Source: Pseudomonas sp. | GTDB lineage: Bacteria; Pseudomonadota; Gammaproteobacteria; Pseudomonadales; Pseudomonadaceae | Direction: 5' to 3' | Assembly (NCBI RefSeq): GCF_002796985.1 | Contig: NZ_PEKX01000003.1 | Span: 62,001 to 126,000 of the forward strand | DNA: 64,000 nt | Shown: piece after piece, positions 1-8,510 of the stretch | Numbering within the stretch: the first letter of the stretch is position 1 | How the letters are laid out: each line of letters opens with the position of its first letter | Notes under the pieces: generated by a model | The model's input: only the letters and a program-made list of their open reading frames with translations | What the model was told of the DNA's origin: nothing | Databases searched by the model: none | Made by a program: the position numbers and the translations under genes

Positions 1-474
1 GGTGTAGTTGGCGAGGCCGAAGTCATGCACGTCGCCGTAGCCGATCAGCGATTTGTCGACGATGCCGAAGTCGATGGGGGTGAGGAACTTGTCCTTGCCC
101 AGCCGGTAGGACGAGTACATCTCGCCGTCGCACACGTCCCAGCGCACCGCGCCGCTGCTTACCTGGGTCTTCAGCGCGCCTTCGGTGGGGCCGCTGCCGT
201 CGACTTTCAGGGCCAGGCCGGAAGCCTGGTCGAAGCCGCCGAAACTCTTTTCGAAGGCTGGCACCGCATCGCCACCCCAGTTGGCCAGCACTAGGTTGCC
301 GCCCGCGGCGAAGGCCCGGCCCCCGGCGCCGAAAGGCAGCGCACTGGCGGCGGCGAGCAGCAGCAGGCTGCGGTTGAAATCGCGGCGGCTGATGCCGGCG
401 CGCTCGCCCTTCTGGGCGGCGATCTCGATGGCGTCTTCGATGAAGCCTTGGGCTGCTTTTATAGAGTCGCTCAT
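1..474 (-). CDS. ABC transporter substrate-binding protein, polyamine type (partial, 3' end outside window)
   Basis: Translating the minus strand from the ATG at 474 gives an open frame of about 158 codons that runs off the left edge. The first 29 residues are polar. A twin-arginine motif (S-R-R-D-F, Arg30-Arg31) and a hydrophobic stretch (LLLLAAASAL) follow, which looks like a Tat-type signal peptide for export. The mature part begins with LVLANWGGD, then KSFGGFDQASG and WDVCDGEMYSSY, a pattern seen in PotD/PotF-like periplasmic binding proteins for spermidine or putrescine. It lies 39 bp downstream of an ABC ATPase gene on the same strand, so the two are probably one operon, with permeases expected further left. 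The ligand cannot be told from sequence. Confidence 0.85.
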   Translation of the reverse strand, partial: MSDSIKAAQGFIEDAIEIAAQKGERAGISRRDFNRSLLLLAAASALPFGAGGRAFAAGGNLVLANWGGDAVPAFEKSFGGFDQASGLALKVDGSGPTEGALKTQVSSGAVRWDVCDGEMYSSYRLGKDKFLTPIDFGIVDKSLIGYGDVHDFGLANYT

Positions 475-513
475 GTGATTGCTCCCCGATCGTTTGTTTT
501 CGTTATGGGTTTG

Positions 514-1593
514 TCAGGCGGACAACAGGTGGCAGTGCTGCGGCGACCAGCTGCACCAATAGCGCTGGCCGCTGCGCAGGCTGCCCAGCAGCGGGTGCGA
601 TACCGGCAGGCGCAGGTCGAGGCGCTCGCCCTGTTCCAGGGTCAGTTCGAGATTGACGTGGGCGCCCTGGTAGGTGGCGCTGCCGACGGTGCCGCAGAGG
701 CCGTTGTCGCGGCCGGCGTCCTGCAGCGGGCGCAGGTCGATGTGCTCCGGGCGCACCGCCAGCCAGCTCTTGGCGCCCTGCCCGGCAGCGGGCGTTTGCG
801 CCACGCGCAGAGGTTGGCCACGGAAATCACAGAGCGTGGTTTCAGTCTCGCGACCGACCACACCGACTTCCAGCAGGTTGGTGTCGCCGAGGAAGTTGGC
901 AACGAAGCGGCTGGCCGGGCGTTCGTAGACCTCGCGCGGGGTGCCGACCTGCTCCAGGCGGCCCTTGTTGAACACGGCGATGCGGTCGGACAGCGCCAGC
1001 GCTTCTTCCTGGTCGTGAGTCACGAAGACGAAGGTGGTGCCGAAGTCCTTGTGCATGCGCGCCAGCTCGCCCTGCATTTCCTGGCGCAGGCGGCGGTCGA
1101 GGGCGGACAGCGGCTCGTCGAGCAACAGCAGCTTGGGCTTGAACACCAGCGCGCGGGCCAGCGCCACGCGCTGCTGCTGGCCGCCGGAGAGCTGGTTGAT
1201 GCCGCGCTCGCCCATGCCGGCGAGGCCGACGCGCTCCAGCACCTCCGCAACCCGGCGCTCGATCTCCGCGCCCGGCACCTTGCGGATGCGCAGCGGGTAG
1301 GCAACGTTCTGCGCCACGCTCATGTGCGGGAACAGCGCGTAGCCCTGGAACACCACGCCGAATTCACGCTGGTCCGGCGACAGGTGGGTGATGTCGCGGC
1401 CGTCCTGCTCGATGCGCCCTTCGCTGGGCTCGACGAAGCCGGCGAGCATCATCAGCGTGGTGCTTTTACCCGAGCCCGATGGACCCAGGAGCGTGAGGAA
1501 TTCGCCCTGGCGGATGCTCAGGCTAAGGTCGCTCAGGACCTGCAGGTTGCCGTAGCGCTTGCCCAGGCCGAGCAAGTCGACGAAATGCTGCAT
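514..1593 (-). CDS. ABC transporter ATP-binding protein, PotA-like (359 aa)
   Basis: Cytoplasmic ATPase that would power polyamine-type uptake. Visible motifs are Walker A GPSGSGKST, signature LSGGQQQRVALARAL, Walker B LLLLDEP followed by SALD, and the switch-region FVTHDQEEAL. The last ~120 residues form a TOBE-type regulatory domain (LAVRPEHIDL), as in PotA, CysA and FbpC. I chose the ATG at 1593 (MQHFVDLLGLGKRYG) because the ABC domain begins there; a longer reading from 1671 adds 26 residues that do not resemble the family. The binding-protein gene follows immediately, and a LysR gene is divergent. The closest functional label is putrescine/spermidine import, by inference from family. Confidence 0.92.
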   Translation of the reverse strand: MQHFVDLLGLGKRYGNLQVLSDLSLSIRQGEFLTLLGPSGSGKSTTLMMLAGFVEPSEGRIEQDGRDITHLSPDQREFGVVFQGYALFPHMSVAQNVAYPLRIRKVPGAEIERRVAEVLERVGLAGMGERGINQLSGGQQQRVALARALVFKPKLLLLDEPLSALDRRLRQEMQGELARMHKDFGTTFVFVTHDQEEALALSDRIAVFNKGRLEQVGTPREVYERPASRFVANFLGDTNLLEVGVVGRETETTLCDFRGQPLRVAQTPAAGQGAKSWLAVRPEHIDLRPLQDAGRDNGLCGTVGSATYQGAHVNLELTLEQGERLDLRLPVSHPLLGSLRSGQRYWCSWSPQHCHLLSA

Positions 1594-1724
1594 GGCGGAT
1601 CTCCAGCCGTTTTTTCTTGTTGATCGGTATTGGCTTGGGCTCATCTTCTGTGCAAATTTAACTAACGACAATTCAATAGATTTCTGCCTGAATCGTTAGT
1701 CAAATTCACGAAAGAAGGTCCTTC

Positions 1725-2618
1725 ATGCGTCAGAACAGTGCGTTTCGCATGCCCTCGCTCATTGCCCTGCGCGCTTTCGAGGCGCTGGTCCGCCAGGGCA
1801 GCATCAGCCGCGCGGCGCTGGAGCTGCACGTCACCCACGGGGCGGTCAGCCACCAGGTGAAGAAGCTCGAGGAAGAACTGGGCATGGCGCTGGTGGAGCG
1901 CCAGGGCAAGGGCGTCAAGCTGACCCCGGCCGGGCGCCAGCTGAGCCAGCAGATCAGCAGCGCCTTCGACCAGTTGCGCGACATTCGCCGCGCCCTGCCC
2001 ACCGAGGAGCCCGCCGGCGAGCTGCGCATCGCCTGCGCCCCGGCTCTACTGGCGCGGGTGTCATCACTGCTGGAGAAATTCCTGCGCAACTACCAGGAAG
2101 TCGCCCTGCACCTGCTGCCGATAAGCAGCGACCTGGGCCAGGTGGACATGGTGATTTCCTTCGGCGAGACGCACATCGAGGGCCAGCGCTTCGCTGCGCT
2201 GGGCGACATCCGCTACTTCCCGGTGTGCAGCCCGCGCCTGCTCAACACCCAGGAACACCTGCGCAAACCCCGCGACCTGGCGCGCCAGGTGCTGCTGCAC
2301 GAAGACGACGGCTTCGACTGGAGCCGCTACTTCCTCGCCGCTGGAGTGCCCGGCCTGCAGGCGCGGCAGAACGTCTTCCTGCCCGATGCCTACCTGACCA
2401 TCCGCGCGGCCCTGGCCGGCGGCGGCGTGACCATCAGCGACCACATCCTGGCCGGCGAGGAGCTGCACCAGGGGCGGTTGGTGCGCCTGTTCGACATCGA
2501 CTTCCCGGCGCCCCACCCCTACTTCCTGATCATCCCGCCGCACGGCAACCAGGCCCTGGCGCGGGAGTTCGCCGACTGGCTGCTGCATGAGCTGGAGGCG
2601 ATTCCGGCGTTCGATTGA
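1725..2618 (+). CDS. LysR-family transcriptional regulator, GcvA-like (297 aa)
   Basis: Typical LysR protein of normal length. The N-terminal winged helix-turn-helix reads MPSLIALRAFEALVRQGSISRAALELHVTHGAVSHQVKKLEEELG in outline (residues ~9-55), and the C-terminal half is a periplasmic-binding-protein-like effector domain. The residues VTHGAVSHQVKKLE resemble the GcvA subgroup. It is divergent from the ABC operon across 131 bp, the usual arrangement for a LysR regulator and its target, so control of that transporter is the simplest guess. The effector is unknown. The start at 1725 is supported by the AAGAAGG purine run just upstream. Confidence 0.92.
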   Translation: MRQNSAFRMPSLIALRAFEALVRQGSISRAALELHVTHGAVSHQVKKLEEELGMALVERQGKGVKLTPAGRQLSQQISSAFDQLRDIRRALPTEEPAGELRIACAPALLARVSSLLEKFLRNYQEVALHLLPISSDLGQVDMVISFGETHIEGQRFAALGDIRYFPVCSPRLLNTQEHLRKPRDLARQVLLHEDDGFDWSRYFLAAGVPGLQARQNVFLPDAYLTIRAALAGGGVTISDHILAGEELHQGRLVRLFDIDFPAPHPYFLIIPPHGNQALAREFADWLLHELEAIPAFD

Positions 2619-2660
2619 AGCGGCGTGGCCTTACTCGGAAGCGCCCGAAGGAACACTTCG

Positions 2661-2696
2661 CAGGATGGCGTGGAGCGTAGCGATACCCATCCTACG
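2661..2696. repeat. Family B dispersed palindromic element (single copy)
   Basis: AGGATGGCGTGGAGCGTAGCG followed by ATACCCATCCTACG. Near-identical units occur at 8280-8352 and 27298-27378. It is intergenic and its ends are complementary (AGGATGG / CATCCT). Confidence 0.8.
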
Positions 2697-2728
2697 TTGA
2701 TGATCCAACGGTGAGCCCAGCGTTGGGC

Positions 2729-2804
2729 GTTCGCGAGCAAGCTCGCTCCTACAGCCCGGCCACCCGCAGCGCTGCTTTTCGTAGGAGCGAGCTTGCTCGC
2801 GAAC
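2729..2804. repeat. REP doublet (family A)
   Basis: Two copies of a 24-bp REP-type sequence in opposite orientation: GTTCGCGAGCAAGCTCGCTC-CTAC at 2729-2752 and its inverse at 2781-2804. Each unit is itself a hairpin (GCGAGCAAGCTCGC). The same unit recurs at 8139, 14229-14306 and 23101-23176. Confidence 0.9.
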
Positions 2805-2880
2805 CGCATGGCACAGACCCTGGCGCGTCTGAATCACCGTCAGACCAACCGCCATTGACGGCGCCACACCATCGGATAAG

Positions 2881-2896
2881 CTGTATATCCATACAG
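2881..2896 (+). promoter_or_regulatory. LexA (SOS) box upstream of imuA
   Basis: CTGTATATCCATACAG fits the gamma-proteobacterial LexA operator (CTGT-N8-ACAG). It lies 98 bp upstream of the imuA start and no other gene lies between. LexA control of imuA-imuB-dnaE2 is established for Pseudomonas; the match here is direct. Confidence 0.93.
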
Positions 2897-2994
2897 TTTT
2901 ATCCGAGCCATTCCATGTCCCACCCTCTCATCTCCCTCCCCCGGCCAGCCTGCCGGGCGCATGACCGTCGCCGTTCGCCGTCCGGGAGGCCGTG

Positions 2995-3609
2995 ATGGGC
3001 AGCGTGGTCGCGCTCGACACCCTGTTCCACCAGCGCCAGGTCTGGAAGGGCCAGCCCCAGAGCCTGCCACCCAGCCTGCAGCCCACCGGCCATGCGGCGC
3101 TGGACGCGGCCCTGCCCAGCGGCGGCTGGCCGGAAGCGGCGCTCAGCGAAATTCTCCTGGCCGCCGAGGGCACCGGCGAGCTGCAACTGGTCTGGCCGAC
3201 CCTGGCGCGGCTCAGTGCGGCGGGCGAACGCATCGTGCTGGTCGCCCCGCCCCATGTGCCCTACCCGGCTGCCTGGCAGGCCGCCGGCGTCGCGCTGGAG
3301 CAGCTCGCCATCGTCCAGGCGACCGGTCGCGATGCGCTCTGGGCCGCCGAGCAGTGCCTGCGCTCGGGCAGCTGCGGCGCCGTGCTGTGCTGGCCGCAGC
3401 AGGCCAACGACCGTGCCCTGCGCCGCCTGCAGGTCGCCGCCGAAACCGGGCAGACCCTGGCCATCGCCTACCGCCCGCAGCGCGAAGCGCTCAACCCCTC
3501 GCCCGCCGCGTTGCGCCTGGCGCTGGACGCCAACCCGGCGCAACTGCGCGTGCTCAAGTGCCGCGGCGGCCTGGCGCCGGCGCGGCCCATCCCGCTGCCC
3601 TGGCACTGA
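2995..3609 (+). CDS. imuA: ImuA, SulA/RecA-like translesion mutagenesis protein (204 aa)
   Basis: First gene of the SOS mutasome operon. The product begins MGSVVALDTLFHQRQVWKG and has the RecA/SulA-like layout of ImuA: a short N-terminal region (TGHAALDAALPSGGWPEAALSEIL), then a degenerate RecA core with GTGELQLVWPTLA and ERIVLVAPPHVPYPAAW. ImuA works with ImuB and DnaE2 in error-prone bypass of DNA damage. I chose ATG 2995 over the GTG at 2992 because GGGAGG at 2984-2989 is five bases upstream of it. The gene ends 7 bp before imuB. A LexA box precedes the operon. Confidence 0.92.
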   Translation: MGSVVALDTLFHQRQVWKGQPQSLPPSLQPTGHAALDAALPSGGWPEAALSEILLAAEGTGELQLVWPTLARLSAAGERIVLVAPPHVPYPAAWQAAGVALEQLAIVQATGRDALWAAEQCLRSGSCGAVLCWPQQANDRALRRLQVAAETGQTLAIAYRPQREALNPSPAALRLALDANPAQLRVLKCRGGLAPARPIPLPWH

Positions 3610-3616
3610 GGCCGTC

Positions 3617-5026
3617 ATGCTCTGGGCCTGCATTCTCCTGCCGCAACTGGCAATGGACGGCGTGCTGCGCGGCCGTCCCGAGCCGGACACCGCCCTGGCG
3701 CTGCTCGCCGGGCCGACCCAGCGCCGCCTATTGCAGGCGGTGAACCCGGCCGCGCGGGCGCTGGGGCTCAAGCCCGGTCAGTCGCTCACTGCCGCACAGG
3801 CCTTGAGCCGTGACTTCGCCACCGCCGAGTACGACCTGCGCGAAGTCGACCGCTGGCAGAACCTGCTGGCCGCCTGGGCCTACGGCTTCAGCTCGCAGGT
3901 CAGCCAGCACTACCCGCGCGCGCTGCTGCTGGAGGTGCAGTCCAGCCTGCAATTGTTCGGCCCCTGGCCGCGCTTCGAGGCGCGCCTGCGCGAGGAGTTG
4001 AGCGGGCTGGGCTTTCGTCACCGCATCACCGCCGCGCCCAACCCGGCCGCCGCGCGCATCCTCGCCAACGGCCACGACGGCCTGGCGATCCACGACAACG
4101 ACCAGCTGCGCCAGTACCTGGGCAGGATGCCGCTGGAGCGCCTGGGGCTGGAGCGCGACGCCGCCACCTCCCTGGGCCGCATGGGCCTGCGCAGCCTGCA
4201 GCAACTGCTTGCCCTGCCGCGCGAGAGCCTGGCCCGGCGCTTCCCGCCGCAGGTGCTGCGGCAGGTCGATACGCTGCTCGGACAACGCCCGCTGGCCCTG
4301 GAGTTCTACCGGCCGCCGGACTGCTTCGAGTCGCGCATCGAGCTGAACTTCGACGTGGAATCCACCCAGGCGCTGCTGTTCCCGCTGCGCCGCCTGACCG
4401 CCGACCTCGCCGCCTTCCTCGCCGGGCGCGACAGCGGCGTGCAGCGTTTCGTCCTGCATCTGGAGCACCACGAAGGCTGCGACACGCAGATGCCGGTCGG
4501 CCTGCTCAGCGCCGAGCGCGAGGCGGCGATGCTCTTCGAGCTGACCCGTGGCCGCCTGGAGCAACTGCAACTGCGCGCCCCGGTGCACAGCGTGCGGCTG
4601 CTGGCCGACGACCTGCCGCCCTTCGTGCCGCAGCACCGCGAGCTGTTCGACGACCGCCCGCAGCAATCGCTGCCCTGGGAGCAGCTGCGCGAACGCCTGC
4701 GCGCGCGACTGGGCGACGATGCCGTGCACAGCCTCGGAGGCCGCGCCGACCATCGCCCCGAGCGCGCCTGGCAAGGCAGCTCCACATCGCTGTTGCCCAT
4801 CGTCGATGTCCCGCGCCCCGGCTGGCTGCTGGCGGAACCCCAGCCGCTGCGCGAATTCGCCCCGGCCCTGCTGGCCGGCCCCGAGCGCATCGAATCCGGC
4901 TGGTGGGACGGCGAGGACATCCGCCGCGACTATTACCAGGTGCGCACCCGCAGCGGCCAGCACGCCTGGGTGTTCCGCCCGGTGGGCGACGACGGCCCCC
5001 TGCTGCTGCACGGCTGGTTCGCATGA
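3617..5026 (+). CDS. imuB: ImuB, catalytically inactive Y-family polymerase-like protein (469 aa)
   Basis: Adaptor of the ImuA-ImuB-DnaE2 mutasome. The start MLWACILLPQLAMDG is where a Y-family polymerase has its first catalytic Asp (xDxD); none is present here, as expected for ImuB. A helix-hairpin-helix-like region follows (LGRMGLRSLQQLLALPRESLARRFP, residues ~190-215), then a little-finger-like domain. PQQSLPWEQL near residue 352 is a candidate sliding-clamp-binding segment, which is inference only. An in-frame upstream extension overlaps imuA and is not needed. The TGA stop overlaps the ATG of dnaE2 by four bases (ATGA), indicating translational coupling. Confidence 0.93.
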   Translation: MLWACILLPQLAMDGVLRGRPEPDTALALLAGPTQRRLLQAVNPAARALGLKPGQSLTAAQALSRDFATAEYDLREVDRWQNLLAAWAYGFSSQVSQHYPRALLLEVQSSLQLFGPWPRFEARLREELSGLGFRHRITAAPNPAAARILANGHDGLAIHDNDQLRQYLGRMPLERLGLERDAATSLGRMGLRSLQQLLALPRESLARRFPPQVLRQVDTLLGQRPLALEFYRPPDCFESRIELNFDVESTQALLFPLRRLTADLAAFLAGRDSGVQRFVLHLEHHEGCDTQMPVGLLSAEREAAMLFELTRGRLEQLQLRAPVHSVRLLADDLPPFVPQHRELFDDRPQQSLPWEQLRERLRARLGDDAVHSLGGRADHRPERAWQGSSTSLLPIVDVPRPGWLLAEPQPLREFAPALLAGPERIESGWWDGEDIRRDYYQVRTRSGQHAWVFRPVGDDGPLLLHGWFA

Positions 5027-8000
5027 GCGCGCCGGTCGAAGGCATCGGCTATGCCGAGCTGCACTGCCTGTCCAACTTCAGCTTCCAGCGCGGCGCCTCC
5101 AGCGCCGCCGAGCTGTTCGAGCGAGCGAAGAAGCTCGGCTACCGGGCGCTGGCGATCACCGACGAATGCAGCCTGGCCGGTATCGTCCGCGCCTGGCAGG
5201 CGGCGAAGGAGAAGGAAATCCCGCTGATCACCGGCAGCGAACTGAGCATCGAGCAAGGCCCGAAACTGGTGCTGCTGGCGGAGAACCTGACCGGCTACGA
5301 GAACCTCTGTCGCCTGCTCACCCATGCTCGGCGCCGGGCCGAAAAAGGCAGTTACCGCCTGGTGCGCGCGGACTTCGACGGCAACCTGGAGCACCTGCTG
5401 GCGATCTGGCTGCCAAGGGATGATCGGGACGACGACGGCCTCTGGCTGCGCGAGCACTTCCCCGAGCGCCTGTGGCTCGGCGTTGAACTGCACAAGGGCC
5501 CGGACGATACCGGCAAGCTGCGTCGCCTGCGCGAACAGGCGGCGCGCCTGGAGATTCCCGCCGTGGCCTGCGGCGACGTGCACATGCACGCCCGTGGCCG
5601 CCGCGCCCTGCAGGACTGCATGACCGCCATCCGCCAGCACCTGCCGGTGCACGAAGCCGGCCAGCACCTCTATCCCAATGGCGAACGCCATCTGCGGCCG
5701 TGGGAGGCGCTGGCGTCGATCTACCCGGCCGAGCTGCTGGCGGAGACGCTGAAGATCGCAGGGCGTTGCACCTTCGACCTGGGCGATCTGAAGTATCAGT
5801 ACCCGCGCGAACTGGTACCCGAAGGCCATACGCCCACCACCTGGCTGCGCGAGAAGACCGAGGAAGGTATCCGGCGTCGCTGGCCAGACGGCGAGAGCGA
5901 GAAAGCACGCGCGCAGGTGGAATACGAGCTGGAGTTGATCGCCGAGCTGGGCTACGACAGCTACTTCCTCACCGTCCACGACATCGTCGCCTTCGCCCGC
6001 CGCCAGAGCATCCTCTGCCAGGGGCGCGGCTCGGCGGCCAACTCGGTGGTCTGCTTCGCCCTCGGCATCACCGAACTGGACCCGACCCGCGAGCACGTCC
6101 ATCTGCTGTTCGAGCGCTTCATCTCCCGCGAGCGCAACGAGCCGCCAGACATCGACGTCGACTTCGAGCACGACCGCCGCGAGGAAGTCATCCAGTACGT
6201 GTTCCAGCGCTACGGCCGCAGCCGCGCCGCGCTCACCGCCGTGGCCAGCACCTACCGCGGCGCCGGCGCGGTGCGCGACGTAGCCAAGGCGCTGGGCCTG
6301 CCGCCGGACCAGGTTGGCGCGCTGGCGGACTGCTGTGGGGCCTGGAGCCGCGAAGCACCGCCGCCCGAGCGTCTGAAAGAGGCCGGCTTCGACCCCGAGA
6401 GCCCGATCCTGCGCCGCGTGCTGGCCCTGACCGGGCAACTGGTCGGCTTCCCCCGGCACCTGTCGCAGCACCCCGGCGGCTTCGTCATCTCCCAGCAGCC
6501 GCTGGAAACCCTGGTACCGGTGGAAAACGCGGCGATGCCCGAGCGCACCCTGATCCAGTGGGACAAGGACGACCTCGACGCCGTCGGCCTGCTCAAGGTC
6601 GACGTGCTCGCCCTCGGCATGCTCAGCGCCCTGCGCCGCTGCTTCAACCTGATCGCCGGCTATCGCGGCCAGCAGTGGACTCTCGCCACGCTGCCGCAGG
6701 AATGCACGAAGACCTACGAAATGATCAGCCGCGCCGACACCGTGGGCGTGTTCCAGATCGAGTCCCGCGCGCAGATGGCCATGTTGCCGCGGCTCAAGCC
6801 CAGAACCTTCTACGACCTGGTGATCGAAGTGGCCATCGTCCGCCCCGGCCCGATCCAGGGCGACATGGTCCATCCGTACCTGCGACGGCGGAACAAGGAG
6901 GAGCCGGTCGACTACCCCTCCGAGGAACTCAAGCCGGTGTTCGAGCGCACCCTCGGCGTGCCGCTGTTCCAGGAACAGGTGATGCAACTGGCGATCATCG
7001 CCGCCGAATACACCCCCGGCGAGGCCGACCACCTGCGCCGCTCCATGGCTGCCTGGAAACGCCATGGCGGACTGGAGCCGCACCGCGAGCGGTTGTTCGA
7101 GCGCATGAGCGCCAAGGGCTACGAACAGGAATACATCGCCCGCATCTTCGAGCAGATCAAGGGGTTCGGCAGCTACGGCTTCCCCGAGTCCCACGCCGCC
7201 AGCTTCGCCCTGCTCACCTACGCCAGTTGCTGGCTGAAATGCCACGAACCGGCGGCTTTCACCTGCGCGCTGATCAACAGCTGGCCCATGGGCTTCTACA
7301 GCCCCGACCAGTTGCTGCAGGACGCCCGCCGCCATGGCCTGGAGATTCGCCCGGTGGACGTGCGCCACAGCCACTGGGACTGCACCCTGGAACCCATCGC
7401 CGAACGCCAGCCGGCGATCCGCCTCGGCCTGCGCATGGTGCGCGGGCTGCGCGAGGACGTGGCCAATGCCGTGGCCCAGGCGCGCGAGCAACGCCCCTTC
7501 GCCGATGTCGCCGACCTCTGCCTGCGCGCGCATCTGGACGGCCGCGCCCGCGAACAGCTGGCCGACGCCGGCGCCCTGCGCGGCCTTGCCGGCCACCGGC
7601 ACAAGGCGCGCTGGGCAATTGCCGGGGTCGAACCGCAGCTGCCGCTGTTCGCCGGCCAGGCCACCGAGGAAGCGCCAATCAGCCTGCCGCTGCCCAGCCG
7701 CGGCGAAGACCTGCTTACCGACTACGCGACCCTCGGCACCACCCTCGGCCCGCACCCCATGACCCTGCTGCGCGGCGCCCTCAAGGCCCGCCGCTGCCGC
7801 AGCTCAAAAGAACTGTCCACCCTGGAAGCCGACCGCCCGGTGCGCGTCGCCGGCCTGGTGGTCGGCCGCCAGCGCCCCGGTACGGCCAGCGGCGTCACCT
7901 TCGTCACCCTGGAAGACGAGTTCGGCATGATCAACGTGATCGTCTGGCGCGACTTGGCCGAACAGCAGCGCCGCCCCTTCCTCAGCGCCCGCCTGATGCA

Positions 8001-8115
8001 GGTGGACGGCACCCTGGAAGCCAAGGACGGCGTTCGCCATGTGATCGCCGGGCGGCTGATGGACTTGAGTGAGCTACTGGACGGGCTGGATGTGCGGAGT
8101 CGGGACTTCCATTGA
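5023..8115 (+). CDS. dnaE2: DnaE2 (ImuC), error-prone DNA polymerase III alpha subunit (1030 aa)
   Basis: Polymerase subunit of the SOS mutasome. The N-terminus is a PHP domain (YAELHCLSNFSFQRGASS). The C-family catalytic core follows, with GRGSAANSVVCFALGIT, the acidic motif PPDIDVDFEHDRREEV, and LSQHPGGFVIS. A C-terminal OB fold (VRVAGLVVGRQRPGTASGVTFVTLEDEFG) completes it. The length of 1030 aa matches DnaE2 and is shorter than the ~1160 aa of replicative DnaE1. It is last in the imuA-imuB-dnaE2 operon and starts inside the imuB stop codon, which fixes the start at 5023. A long antisense frame runs across it but is a high-GC codon-bias artefact. Confidence 0.95.
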   Translation: MSAPVEGIGYAELHCLSNFSFQRGASSAAELFERAKKLGYRALAITDECSLAGIVRAWQAAKEKEIPLITGSELSIEQGPKLVLLAENLTGYENLCRLLTHARRRAEKGSYRLVRADFDGNLEHLLAIWLPRDDRDDDGLWLREHFPERLWLGVELHKGPDDTGKLRRLREQAARLEIPAVACGDVHMHARGRRALQDCMTAIRQHLPVHEAGQHLYPNGERHLRPWEALASIYPAELLAETLKIAGRCTFDLGDLKYQYPRELVPEGHTPTTWLREKTEEGIRRRWPDGESEKARAQVEYELELIAELGYDSYFLTVHDIVAFARRQSILCQGRGSAANSVVCFALGITELDPTREHVHLLFERFISRERNEPPDIDVDFEHDRREEVIQYVFQRYGRSRAALTAVASTYRGAGAVRDVAKALGLPPDQVGALADCCGAWSREAPPPERLKEAGFDPESPILRRVLALTGQLVGFPRHLSQHPGGFVISQQPLETLVPVENAAMPERTLIQWDKDDLDAVGLLKVDVLALGMLSALRRCFNLIAGYRGQQWTLATLPQECTKTYEMISRADTVGVFQIESRAQMAMLPRLKPRTFYDLVIEVAIVRPGPIQGDMVHPYLRRRNKEEPVDYPSEELKPVFERTLGVPLFQEQVMQLAIIAAEYTPGEADHLRRSMAAWKRHGGLEPHRERLFERMSAKGYEQEYIARIFEQIKGFGSYGFPESHAASFALLTYASCWLKCHEPAAFTCALINSWPMGFYSPDQLLQDARRHGLEIRPVDVRHSHWDCTLEPIAERQPAIRLGLRMVRGLREDVANAVAQAREQRPFADVADLCLRAHLDGRAREQLADAGALRGLAGHRHKARWAIAGVEPQLPLFAGQATEEAPISLPLPSRGEDLLTDYATLGTTLGPHPMTLLRGALKARRCRSSKELSTLEADRPVRVAGLVVGRQRPGTASGVTFVTLEDEFGMINVIVWRDLAEQQRRPFLSARLMQVDGTLEAKDGVRHVIAGRLMDLSELLDGLDVRSRDFH

Positions 8116-8138
8116 CACGCTCTTTGCAGGGCCAAGCG

Positions 8139-8162
8139 GTTCGCGAGCAAGCTCGCTCCTAC
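8139..8162. repeat. REP single copy (family A)
   Basis: GGTTCGCGAGCAAGCTCGCT-CCTAC, the same unit as in the doublets elsewhere, 24 bp after the dnaE2 stop. Confidence 0.88.
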
Positions 8163-8218
8163 GAAAGGCGCGCGGTGCAAACCTGAACCGGTAGGAGCCG
8201 TCAGGCATGGCGCATACC

Positions 8219-8420
8219 CCTCATCCTCCCAGCAGGTAAACCACCGACAGCAAAACGAACCCCGCAGGAATGCAGCTTCGTAGGATGGCGTGGAGCGCAG
8301 CGATACCCATCAACTCCCCGCACCAACCGCATGGGTATCGCTGCGCTCCACCCCTCCGACCAAGAGCGCTCATCCTCCCGGCAGATAGATGACCAACTCC
8401 CCCACCGACAGCGAGAACAG
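8219..8420 (-). other. Duplicated gene-tail-like segments flanking a family B repeat
   Basis: This fills most of the 395-bp gap between dnaE2 and lysR. Read on the minus strand, 8262-8219 encodes AGFVLLSVVYLLGG then stop, and 8420-8369 encodes LFSLSVGELVIYLPGG then stop. Both share CTCATCCTCCC and CCACCGACAGC on the plus strand at matching places. They look like two diverged copies of the 3' end of a gene with a hydrophobic C-terminus, separated by a family B element. No complete gene is present. Confidence 0.45.
8280..8352. repeat. Family B element, inverted pair
   Basis: GTAGGATGGCGTGGAGCGCAG plus CGATACCCATC at 8280-8310, and the inverse ATGGGTATCGCTGCGCTCCA at 8330-8349. Together they can fold into a long hairpin. 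Confidence 0.85.
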
Positions 8421-8510
8421 GTACGGCTCGACACGAAACAACCCCGGCCGATTTGCGAAAGACCGCGCGGACGCCTTACGCTGCCGCCATTCCTCTTTCC
8501 GGCCCCGAGC

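Noticed and set aside
4933..7755. Long minus-strand reading frame (940 codons) across imuB and dnaE2
   Set aside because: It is antisense to a clear DnaE2 gene. High GC makes stops rare in that frame, and the predicted protein is low-complexity (A, G, V, Q, H rich) with no domain.
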